Origin: Flavonifractor sp. An112
GTDB lineage: Bacteria; Bacillota; Clostridia; Oscillospirales; Oscillospiraceae
Length of the DNA stretch: 64,000 nucleotides
NCBI RefSeq assembly: GCF_002161085.1
Contig: NZ_NFLU01000003.1
Coordinates: 1 to 64,000 of the forward strand
Reading direction: 5' to 3'
Part shown: in pieces, positions 44,070 through 51,590 of the stretch
Numbering within the stretch: the stretch's first letter is position 1
How the letters are laid out: each line of letters begins with the position of its first letter
The notes under the pieces: generated by a model
What the model was told of the DNA's origin: nothing
The model's database searches: none
What the model saw: the letters and a program-made list of their open reading frames with translations, nothing else
Translations under genes and position numbers: made by a program

Positions 44070-44132
44070 AAATGCTACTTCCTTTCCCTATTAGCTTCCA
44101 ATTATTCCCTTCATTAACTAGAAACTGACACA

Positions 44133-44160
44133 ATTATAACACAACGTATTGTTCTGTCAA
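44133..44160 (-). promoter_or_regulatory. Promoter of abrB
   Basis: On the minus strand TTGACA, 16 bases, TATAAT: consensus boxes. Confidence 0.75.
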
Positions 44161-44285
44161 GCAATGTTACAAAAACTTCATATATTATCTGCCATTTTTC
44201 GCCTTGGAATTGGGTATCTTTTCCGAAGCTGGATCGTATAGATAGTCTGAACTGGAAATTTGGACAGGGAAAGGGGCGGACAGCC

Positions 44286-44864
44286 ATGGCAATGGCGGCG
44301 ATCTGGACGGGCATGGTGGTGATTTCCATCCTGTGTGGGCTGGCCACGGGGAACGGTCCGGCGGTAGGAGCGGCGGCGCTGGAGGGAGCCGGGGCGGCGG
44401 TGGATCTCTGTCTGGCCATGGCGGGGGTGCTCTGCCTGTGGATGGGAGTTATGGAGATCATGAAGCGCTCCGGCCTGTCGGCGGGTCTGTCCCGGCTGCT
44501 GCGCCCGCTGCTGGGGCGGCTCTATCCGGAGTTTGCCCGGGACCGGGAGGTAATGGATTGTATTTCCGCCAATGTGTCGGCCAATCTGCTGGGGCTGGGC
44601 AATGCGGCCACTCCTTTGGGCATTCAGGCCGCCCAGAAGATGAGCCGCCGCAGGCCGGGGGTGGCCTGCGACGGGATGTGTATGCTGGTGGTGTGCAACA
44701 CCGCCTCCATCCAGCTGATCCCCACCACTGTGGCAGGGGTGCGGCTGGCCGCAGGATGTGAGACCCCTTTTGATATTCTGCCGGCGGTGTGGCTGGCCTC
44801 CGCCATTTCGGTATGCGTGGGCATCCTGGCGGCCAAGGTGCTGGCCCGGCTGTGGAGGGACTGA
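44286..44864 (+). CDS. spmA: Spore maturation protein A
   Basis: 192 residues, membrane protein of the nucleoside-recognition (Gate) family. VISILCGLATGNGPAVGAAA, CLWMGVMEIMKRSGL and the conserved NVSANLLGLGNAATPLGIQA match SpmA, which with SpmB is needed for full dehydration of the spore core in Bacillus and Clostridium. ATG 44286 follows GGGGCGG. SpmB starts two bases after the stop. Confidence 0.9.
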   Translation: MAMAAIWTGMVVISILCGLATGNGPAVGAAALEGAGAAVDLCLAMAGVLCLWMGVMEIMKRSGLSAGLSRLLRPLLGRLYPEFARDREVMDCISANVSANLLGLGNAATPLGIQAAQKMSRRRPGVACDGMCMLVVCNTASIQLIPTTVAGVRLAAGCETPFDILPAVWLASAISVCVGILAAKVLARLWRD

Positions 44865-44866
44865 GC

Positions 44867-45385
44867 ATGGATACCTTTTTCACCATGCTGGTGCCCCTCA
44901 TCATTGGAGTGGTGGCCCTGTGGGGTATGGCCCGGAAGGTGGACGTCTACAGCGCCCTGCTCTCGGGGGCCGGGGAGGGGCTGAGCGTGCTCATCCGCAT
45001 TGTTCCGGCTCTGGTTGGGCTGTTGACGGCGGTCTATATGCTCCGGGCTTCCGGAGCCCTGGAGCTGGCCGCCAATGCGCTGGCCCCTCTGCTTACCGCT
45101 GTGGGCATCCCGCCGGAGACGGTGGGCCTGATGCTGGTGCGGCCGGTGAGCGGCTCCGCCGCCCTGGGCGTGGGAGCGGAGCTGATCTCTACCTATGGAC
45201 CCGACTCGGAGATCGGCCGTACTGCCGCCGTGATGCTGGGGTCGACCGAAACTACCTTTTATACCATCGCCGTGTACTTCGGGGCGGCGGGCATCGTCAA
45301 AACCCGCTATGCCGTCCCCGCCGCTCTGTGCGCCGACCTGGCGGGCTTTCTGGCTGCCGCCTGGGCGGTGCGGCTGATCTTCTGA
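44867..45385 (+). CDS. spmB: Spore maturation protein B
   Basis: 172 residues. About five membrane helices. LVPLIIGVVALWGMARKVDV, LVRPVSGSAALGVGAELIST and GSTETTFYTIAVYFGAAGI are SpmB hallmarks. It acts with SpmA in the forespore membrane system. Translationally coupled to spmA and followed by a terminator. Confidence 0.92.
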   Translation: MDTFFTMLVPLIIGVVALWGMARKVDVYSALLSGAGEGLSVLIRIVPALVGLLTAVYMLRASGALELAANALAPLLTAVGIPPETVGLMLVRPVSGSAALGVGAELISTYGPDSEIGRTAAVMLGSTETTFYTIAVYFGAAGIVKTRYAVPAALCADLAGFLAAAWAVRLIF

Positions 45386-45389
45386 GACA

Positions 45390-45430
45390 AAAAACCGGGA
45401 CCCGCTGCTTGAGCAGCGGGTCCCGGCCTG
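45390..45430. terminator. Terminator after spmB
   Basis: CCGGGACCCGCTGCT / AGCAGCGGGTCCCGG stem; A-run before it serves the minus-strand gene at 45432. Confidence 0.8.
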
Positions 45431-45431
45431 T

Positions 45432-45641
45432 TTACAGGGAAAAATCTTCGTCTTTCAGTTTATCCAGATTGAGCGTCACCGGCGGGGTAGGTACCCGCTT
45501 CAGCGGATCATACCGGAAGGCCCGGCAGCTGCCCCCAGGGGAGACCACACCCTTCTTGACGCAGAGGATCTGCTCCTCGTCCAGCTGAGTGCCCCGTTGA
45601 CAGTAGCAGCAGCGGGGTTCGATATCCTTTTGGAACAGCAT
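45432..45641 (-). CDS. Small Cys-rich protein of unknown function
   Basis: 69 residues, not recognised by name. RCCYCQRGTQL, a Cys in QILCVKKG and SCRAFRYDPLKRVP give five cysteines that could hold a metal; proteins of this layout are widespread in clostridia. GGAGGG lies before the ATG. It may share a transcript with ylbJ upstream. The 39 bases between them show nothing else. Confidence 0.7.
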   Translation of the reverse strand: MLFQKDIEPRCCYCQRGTQLDEEQILCVKKGVVSPGGSCRAFRYDPLKRVPTPPVTLNLDKLKDEDFSL

Positions 45642-45680
45642 GGAATCCCTCCTGTCCTTATATAAATTCAGTACCTGTCA

Positions 45681-46871
45681 TTATACCACGGGCTTGCGGC
45701 ATTTGCCAAGGCTTTTTCGTGAACCCAGGGCTGCTGCCAGCAGAAAGCCCAGAAAGATCATCCAGGCGGCCAGGATGGAGGCGGTGAGGGCGCCGTGAAA
45801 CTCCATACCGGCGATGCCGGCCACCTGATCGGCCAGGTAATTGGAGACGGGGGCGTTGAGGGGGACAAAACGGACCAGAATGCCGATGAAAAGGGCGGAC
45901 AGACCGCCGTGGAGCAGCTTGCCTACCAGGTAGGTGCCCACCGACAGGCCGCTGCCCCCGATGAAGGAGAGCACCTGACAGTGGACCGAGATGCCTGCCC
46001 AGCCCAGCATAAAGGCTGCCATGGTCAACCGGCTGCTGAGGGCGCCGCCCTCCGACAGGGTGGACACCCCGGAGGAGATCTCCAGCGCGCCGGTGAGCAG
46101 CCGCTGGGCCCATTCCGGTGTCAGGCCGAAGGGGGCCAGCACGGTGCCCAGCGCCTGGGCCAGACCGGGCAGGAAGCCGGAGCGGATAAGCAGCTGGATG
46201 ACCACCGTAAAGAACACCACAAAGGCGCAGATATTTAAGGTAGAGAGAAAGGCGCTTTTCACCGAGCCGGTAAAGGCGGTGGAAAAGCGCTGGGCCTGAA
46301 ACTGGGGCGCGGGACGGGTGGATTTCCCTCTGCCGCTGTCCTCGCCGGCCTTGTAGAAGCGGAAGAGCAGCCCTACGCATACCGAGGCCATGGCATGGGC
46401 CAGGTAGAGAAGGACTCCCACCGTACTGCTGGCGAAGATGCCTGCGCCCACCACGCCCAGGATAAAAGCCGGGCCGGAGTTGTTGCAGAAGGCCAGCAGC
46501 CGCTCCGCCTCGGTGCGGGTACACATCCCTTTTTCATAGAGGCTGATGGCGGTCTTGGCCCCCACCGGATAGCCCCCCACAAAACCCAGGGCAAAGGCGG
46601 AGGCGCAGGCTCCGCTGACGTGGAACAGGGGGCGCATGATCCCCTCCAGCAGCCGGCCCAGATAGCGGGCCAGGCCCAGCTCCACCACCAGGGAGGAGAG
46701 CACAAAAAAGGGAAAGAGCGAGGGGATGATCACGTTGTAGCACAGCTGGAGGCCGGTGCGGGCCGCCTCCATGGAGGGCTTGGGGTAGAGCATCAGCGCC
46801 AATGTGGCGCACAACAGAACAAGACCCAGAATCAGATCGCGGACTCTGGCTTTGGACAGCAGCCGGGACAT
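45681..46871 (-). CDS. ylbJ: YlbJ-like sporulation integral membrane protein
   Basis: 396 residues with about eight to ten membrane helices and two Gate/nucleoside-recognition repeats. GLQLCYNVIIPSLFPFFVLS, GFVGGYPVGAKTAISLYEKG and LLAFCNNSGPAFILGVVGAG are the YlbJ signatures. In Bacillus ylbJ is sigma-E controlled and needed for spore cortex formation. ATG 46871 is preferred to 46889 because AAGGAGG lies eight bases before it. Confidence 0.88.
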   Translation of the reverse strand: MSRLLSKARVRDLILGLVLLCATLALMLYPKPSMEAARTGLQLCYNVIIPSLFPFFVLSSLVVELGLARYLGRLLEGIMRPLFHVSGACASAFALGFVGGYPVGAKTAISLYEKGMCTRTEAERLLAFCNNSGPAFILGVVGAGIFASSTVGVLLYLAHAMASVCVGLLFRFYKAGEDSGRGKSTRPAPQFQAQRFSTAFTGSVKSAFLSTLNICAFVVFFTVVIQLLIRSGFLPGLAQALGTVLAPFGLTPEWAQRLLTGALEISSGVSTLSEGGALSSRLTMAAFMLGWAGISVHCQVLSFIGGSGLSVGTYLVGKLLHGGLSALFIGILVRFVPLNAPVSNYLADQVAGIAGMEFHGALTASILAAWMIFLGFLLAAALGSRKSLGKCRKPVV

Positions 46872-46930
46872 GGCACACACCTCCTTCACAGATGGGTATG
46901 CGCCATGGAGCCAAAAGTTGCCTGTCTCCC

Positions 46931-47530
46931 TCAGCCGGTGCGGAACACATGGCTGAAGAGGGTGTAATCCTGCTCCAGTTTGGTCAGCAGGCGGTAGGAG
47001 CCCCGGTGGAGGGTCCAGTCAATGACCACGCCCCGGAAATGGCGGAGCAGAAAATCGGCGGTCCACTCCGCCGACCAGCCGGGCAGCAGTCCGCCCTCCG
47101 CCTCCGCCTGAGCCAGGCAGCCGGCCATGGCCCGGAGGGTGAACCGGCTGGAGTCCATGGAGGAAGTGTCGTCGGGGGCGTCCAGACGCCGTTGATAGTA
47201 CCGGGCCACCAGCTCCCAGCCCAGGTTTTCCAAAAATTCCGCATAGTTGGTCATGAGCCGCCACAGGCGGCGGGCGGGGGGATCGTCCTCATGGCCTGCC
47301 AGGCACTGCTCCAGATAGGTGTCCAGGGGGGCGAAACCCCGGGAGAGCAGATCCTCCTTGGAGCGGAAGTGGTGGTAGAAGGCGCCGGTCGTAATCCCCG
47401 CCTGCTGGCAGATTTCCCGGATGGATACCTTGTCAAAGCTCTGCTTTCGGGACAGATCCATGGCGGCCTGCAAAATGGCCTGTTCGGTCTGCCTGGCCTG
47501 CTCTTTTCTGCGGGTCCGATAGTCCTCCAT
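46931..47530 (-). CDS. TetR-family transcriptional regulator
   Basis: 199 residues. Helix-turn-helix RKEQARQTEQAILQAAMDL with VSIREICQQAGITTGAFYHH and FRSKEDLL is canonical TetR; the C-terminal ligand domain is unremarkable. It diverges from degV across a perfect 17-base palindrome (47584-47600), almost certainly its operator. The effector is unknown. Confidence 0.9.
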   Translation of the reverse strand: MEDYRTRRKEQARQTEQAILQAAMDLSRKQSFDKVSIREICQQAGITTGAFYHHFRSKEDLLSRGFAPLDTYLEQCLAGHEDDPPARRLWRLMTNYAEFLENLGWELVARYYQRRLDAPDDTSSMDSSRFTLRAMAGCLAQAEAEGGLLPGWSAEWTADFLLRHFRGVVIDWTLHRGSYRLLTKLEQDYTLFSHVFRTG

Positions 47531-47543
47531 TGGCTTCCACCTC

Positions 47544-47600
47544 TTGACAGCAGCGGCTCTTTGCCGCTATAATTTAAGTAGTCACATAACGACGTTATGT
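47544..47600 (+). promoter_or_regulatory. degV promoter with TetR operator
   Basis: TTGACA, 18 bases, TATAAT (47544-47573), then the perfect palindrome ACATAACG A CGTTATGT at 47584-47600, overlapping the expected start of transcription, as for a repressor. Confidence 0.75.
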
Positions 47601-47629
47601 CAGTTTCGCAATATTGATTATAGGGTAGG

Positions 47630-48508
47630 ATGATCAACTTGTCAAACGTACAGAAGATCGCGCTGCTTACCGATTCCACCGCCGACCTGTCCCCTGCGCT
47701 GCGGGCGGATAAGCCCATCTATACGGTGCCCCTGAAGATCGTCTGCGACGACGGAGAATACTCCGACGGAGTGGACATCTTTGCCAAGGATGTGTATGAC
47801 CGCCTCCATCGGGGAGAGCTGCCCCGCACCTCTCTGCCTGACGGCGGCAGCATCAGCGACACCCTGGACCGCATCAAGGCCGACGGCTATGAAAAGGTGC
47901 TGGCCGTCATGCTTTCCTCCGGGCTGTCGGGCACCTATAATATGGTGCGCCTCCAGGCGGAGACCCGGAAGGACCTGGACATCGCCGTGTTCGACTCCAA
48001 AAGCGGCTCCCTGGGTATGGGGATCATGGTGCTCCAGCTGTGGGAGGACATTCTGGCCGGGATGGACTGGGACACTTTGGTGAGCCACCGGGTACCCAAG
48101 CTGATCGAAAATACCTTCCCCTTCTTCTCGGTGGACACCCTGGAATACCTGAGCAAGGGCGGGCGGATTGGAAAGGTGGCCGCCTTTGCCGGTACCCTGC
48201 TGAGCATCAAGCCGGTGATTTCCTTCGCCACCGACGGCCAGCTTCAGAGCGTGGCCAAGGTGCGGGGCCGCCGGCAGGTTCAGGACAAGATCCTGGAGCT
48301 GATGGAACAGCACATCCGGCCCGGCGTCCGGTACAACCTGGGCATTGCCAACGGCGGCGCGCCCGAGGAGATGGCGGAATTTGCCGTTCGGATGAAGGAG
48401 CGCTTCCCCGACGCTGTGCATATGTGGGAGGGCGAGATTGACGCCACCCTCAGCGTGTACATCGGCGACGGTGTGCTGGGGGGCGGCATCCAGATTCTGG
48501 AGGATTGA
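47630..48508 (+). CDS. DegV-family fatty-acid-binding protein
   Basis: 292 residues. KIALLTDSTADLSPALRA, PLKIVCDDGEYSDGVDI, TSLPDGGSISDTLDRI, MLSSGLSGTYNM and DTLEYLSKGGRIG are the DegV/FakB landmarks. These proteins bind a fatty acid and present it to the FakA kinase, or store it. FakA is not in the window. Probably repressed by the divergent TetR protein. Terminated at 48515-48552. Confidence 0.92.
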   Translation: MINLSNVQKIALLTDSTADLSPALRADKPIYTVPLKIVCDDGEYSDGVDIFAKDVYDRLHRGELPRTSLPDGGSISDTLDRIKADGYEKVLAVMLSSGLSGTYNMVRLQAETRKDLDIAVFDSKSGSLGMGIMVLQLWEDILAGMDWDTLVSHRVPKLIENTFPFFSVDTLEYLSKGGRIGKVAAFAGTLLSIKPVISFATDGQLQSVAKVRGRRQVQDKILELMEQHIRPGVRYNLGIANGGAPEEMAEFAVRMKERFPDAVHMWEGEIDATLSVYIGDGVLGGGIQILED

Positions 48509-48514
48509 CAAGTA

Positions 48515-48552
48515 CAAAAAAGCCTGCTGCTGCGGCAGCAGGCTTTTTTTAT
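48515..48552. terminator. Terminator between degV and the AI-2E family gene
   Basis: AAAAAGCCTGCTGCTGC GGCAGCAGGCTTTTTTT hairpin, usable from both sides. Confidence 0.85.
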
Positions 48553-48557
48553 AGTTT

Positions 48558-49682
48558 TCAGGCCTGGTCCGGGGGTCCCAGGCGCTTGTGGATGTCCCGG
48601 CGGAGCAGGGTGTAGATCACCGAGGCGATGGGTACGCTGATGAGCACACCCACCAGGCCCAGCAGGCTGCCGCCCACGGTAACGGCGGCCAGCACCCAGA
48701 TGCCGGGCAGTCCCAGGGAGGTACCCACCACCCGGGGATAGATCACATTGCCCTCCACCTGCTGGAGGATAATAAGGAAAATCACGAAAATAAAGGCCTT
48801 CAGCGGGGAGACCATCAGCAGCAGGATGGCGGATACGATGGCGCCGATGTAGGCGCCCGCTACCGGGATGAGGGCGGAGGCTCCCACCGTGACGCCGATG
48901 AGGGGGGCGTAATCCGGCTGGATAAAGAGCATTCCCAGGGAACACAGGCTGCCCAGGATACAGGCCTCGATACATTGACCGGTAACAAATTTGGTGAAGG
49001 TGGCGGCGGTGAGGGAGACCACGTCCGAGATGGGGCCGGCCACCTTGGCGGGAACATAGGCCTTCAGCAGCCGCCGGCACTGGCCCAGCAGTTTGTCCCG
49101 GCCGGAAAGCATATAGATGGAAAAGACCAGGGCCAGCACGCCGGTGACCAGAATGGAGACCAGACCGGTGGTGAACTCCACCAACCGGGGACCCAGGTTG
49201 GACAGGATGTTCAGGGCGTTTTTGAGCACACCCTCCAGGGTGGTGTTCAGGCTGGACAGGTCCAGCTGCTCGATGTCCAGGTGCAGGTATTCCAGCAGCT
49301 GGTTGATGGAGTTCTGGGCGTTGGTGATGTAGCCGCCCAGATTGAGCACAAAGGTCTGGATGCTCTCCACCAGCTTGGGCAGCACGAAGGAGAACAACGC
49401 CACGATCAGGAGGATGAGGGCCAGATAGGCGGTAAGCACCGCCAGCGGGCGGGCGGCCCCCCGGGCGGGTGTTTTGTCCAGCCCACGGCTGTACAGCCGG
49501 TAAAAGAACTGACAGGGCCGGTTGAGGATAAAGGCCAGACAGAAGCCGATGATCAGCGGCTTAAAGACCGCCAGTAAAGTGCCCAGCACACCGCCGATCA
49601 CATCCAGACGGGCCAGGACCATAACCAGCAGGACTGCGTATGTAATAATGAGCAGGATACTGCGGAAGAGTTTCTTATCCAT
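48558..49682 (-). CDS. AI-2E-family (PerM-type) transporter
   Basis: 374 residues, about eight membrane helices with a central coiled section. AVFKPLIIGFCLAFILNRP, FSIYMLSGRDKLLGQ, GQCIEACILGSLCSLGMLFI and LQQVEGNVIYPRVVGTSLGL are typical. Despite the family name most members do not move autoinducer-2; some are ion or solute exporters. ATG 49682 fits the GAGGT box; the upstream in-frame start has none. Stands alone. Confidence 0.85.
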   Translation of the reverse strand: MDKKLFRSILLIITYAVLLVMVLARLDVIGGVLGTLLAVFKPLIIGFCLAFILNRPCQFFYRLYSRGLDKTPARGAARPLAVLTAYLALILLIVALFSFVLPKLVESIQTFVLNLGGYITNAQNSINQLLEYLHLDIEQLDLSSLNTTLEGVLKNALNILSNLGPRLVEFTTGLVSILVTGVLALVFSIYMLSGRDKLLGQCRRLLKAYVPAKVAGPISDVVSLTAATFTKFVTGQCIEACILGSLCSLGMLFIQPDYAPLIGVTVGASALIPVAGAYIGAIVSAILLLMVSPLKAFIFVIFLIILQQVEGNVIYPRVVGTSLGLPGIWVLAAVTVGGSLLGLVGVLISVPIASVIYTLLRRDIHKRLGPPDQA

Positions 49683-49814
49683 GTGAAACCTCGATTTCTT
49701 TACAGGAACTGGTGACTCCACTATAGCACCCTCGCCGCATACCGTCAACGGGAAAGCAGGATCTTTAAGAAAATTTAATTAGCGGCCGAATCAAATGCGG
49801 CCGGAAGATTTTGC

Positions 49815-49843
49815 TTGACAAACAAAGTGAGATTTCGTATAAT
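49815..49843 (+). promoter_or_regulatory. Promoter of nifS-nifU
   Basis: TTGACA, 17 bases, TATAAT: perfect consensus boxes and spacing. Confidence 0.8.
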
Positions 49844-49889
49844 CTAGTAAACAGATAGGAATTAAGTAGATTCCGGAAAGGAGCCACCG

Positions 49890-51089
49890 ATGTCTGAAAA
49901 ATTTGTCTACGCCGATCATGCGGCTACTACAGCCGTTACCGATACCGCTCTTGCCGCTATGCTGCCCCACTTTACCCGGGATTATGGCAATCCCTCCAGC
50001 CTGTATCGCTTTGCCCAGGAGGGCAAGACCCATCTGGAGGAAGCCCGGGCTCAGGTGGCCGCCTGCCTGAACGCAAAGCCGGAAGAAGTCTATTTTACCT
50101 CCGGCGGCACCGAGGCCGATAACTGGGCCCTGCGGGGGGTGGCCGAACTGATGGCCCTCAAGGGCAAAAAGACCGGCCATATCATCACTACCGCCATTGA
50201 ACACCACGCCATCCTCCATACCGCCCAGTGGTTGGAGAAGCAGGGCTATGAGGTGACCTACCTGCCGGTGGACGGGGACGGTCTGGTGGACCCCGCCAAC
50301 CTGGAACAGGCCATCCGGCCGGATACCATCCTGATCTCCGTCATGGCCGCCAACAATGAGATCGGTACCATCCAGCCCATTGCGGAGATCGGCGCCATTG
50401 CCAGAGCCCATAAGGTGCTGTTCCACACCGACGCCGTCCAGGCGGTGGGCCACATCCCGGTGGATGTGGAGGCGTGGAATGTGGACCTGCTCTCCCTGTC
50501 CGGCCATAAGTTCGGCGGACCCAAGGGGATCGGGGCCCTGTATATGAAAAAGCCCCTCCGGCTGCCCGCCCTCATCCAGGGCGGCGGACAGGAGAAGGGC
50601 CGCCGCTCCGGCACTGAGAACGTGCCCGGCGCCGTCGGTATGGCTGCCGCTTTGAAGGAGGCGGTGGACCACCTGGCCCAGGAGTCCGCCCGGCTGGCCG
50701 CTCTGCGGGACAAGCTCATCGCCGGCCTGTCCGCGCTGCCCTATACCCGCCTCACCGGCCATCCGGTGAAGCGGCTGCCCGGCACCGCCTCTTTTGTCTT
50801 TGAAGGTGTGGAAGGTGAGGCCCTGTTGCTCCATCTGGACGCCAAGGGGATCTGTGCCTCCTCCGGTTCGGCCTGTTCCTCCGCCTCTCTGGACCCCTCC
50901 CATGTGCTGCTGTCCATCGGACTGCCCCACGCCATTGCCCATGGGTCCCTGCGGCTCTCCCTGGGAGCGGAGAATACCGAGGAGGACGTGGATTATATCC
51001 TGAAAGAAGTGCCCGCCGTGGTAGCCTACCTGCGGGAGATGTCCCCGGTGTGGGACAAGGAAGCCCAGAAACCCACCTGGGAACTGTAA
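49890..51089 (+). CDS. nifS: Cysteine desulfurase NifS/IscS type
   Basis: 399 residues. PLP enzyme giving sulfur to the scaffold encoded next. YADHAATTAVTDTAL, the helix starting at EHHAILHTAQWLEKQGY, PLP Lys in LSLSGHKFGGPKG, and the catalytic Cys in ASSGSACSSASLDPSHVL are all in place. Followed after 19 bases by the NifU-like gene, forming the main Fe-S assembly operon of clostridia. No IscR gene precedes it. Confidence 0.95.
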   Translation: MSEKFVYADHAATTAVTDTALAAMLPHFTRDYGNPSSLYRFAQEGKTHLEEARAQVAACLNAKPEEVYFTSGGTEADNWALRGVAELMALKGKKTGHIITTAIEHHAILHTAQWLEKQGYEVTYLPVDGDGLVDPANLEQAIRPDTILISVMAANNEIGTIQPIAEIGAIARAHKVLFHTDAVQAVGHIPVDVEAWNVDLLSLSGHKFGGPKGIGALYMKKPLRLPALIQGGGQEKGRRSGTENVPGAVGMAAALKEAVDHLAQESARLAALRDKLIAGLSALPYTRLTGHPVKRLPGTASFVFEGVEGEALLLHLDAKGICASSGSACSSASLDPSHVLLSIGLPHAIAHGSLRLSLGAENTEEDVDYILKEVPAVVAYLREMSPVWDKEAQKPTWEL

Positions 51090-51108
51090 TTGGAAAGGAG
51101 CAACTACA

Positions 51109-51549
51109 ATGCTGTATTCAGATAAAGTGATGGACCATTTTGAGCATCCCCGCAACGTGGGAGAGATCGAGAACGCCGACGGGGTGGGCCAGGTGGGCAA
51201 TCCCAAGTGCGGCGATATCATGAAGATGTATCTGAAGATCGACGGCGACGTTATTACCGACGTGAAGTTCAAGACCTTCGGCTGCGGTTCTGCCATCGCT
51301 ACCTCTTCTATGGCCACCGAGATGATCAAGGGCAAGACCATTGCCGAGGCCATGACCCTTACCAATGCCGCCGTGGCTGAGGCCCTGGACGGGCTGCCCG
51401 CCCACAAGATGCACTGTTCCGTGCTGGCGGAGGAGGCCATCAAGGCGGCGCTGGCCGACTACTATCAGAAGAAGGGAGAGCCGGTGCCCGAGTCCCTTAA
51501 GCTGCCCTGCGATTGTGAGGAGGGGCACTGCTGCTCCTCCTGCGGATAA
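51109..51549 (+). CDS. nifU: NifU/IscU-like Fe-S scaffold with extra Cys tail
   Basis: 146 residues. IscU fold with the three ligand Cys in GNPKCGDIM, FGCGSAIATSS and HCSVLAEEA, plus the conserved Asp after the first. Start has AAAGGAG. The last residues CDCEEGHCCSSCG add six cysteines beyond the IscU core, a possible extra metal site. Partner of nifS; terminated at 51551-51590. Confidence 0.93.
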   Translation: MLYSDKVMDHFEHPRNVGEIENADGVGQVGNPKCGDIMKMYLKIDGDVITDVKFKTFGCGSAIATSSMATEMIKGKTIAEAMTLTNAAVAEALDGLPAHKMHCSVLAEEAIKAALADYYQKKGEPVPESLKLPCDCEEGHCCSSCG

Positions 51550-51550
51550 C

Positions 51551-51590
51551 GAAGAAGTCCTGCCGTGAAAACGGCAGGACTTCTTTTATG
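51551..51590. terminator. Terminator after nifU
   Basis: GAAGTCCTGCCGT GAAA ACGGCAGGACTTC with T-run. The facing kinase gene ends inside it. Confidence 0.85.
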
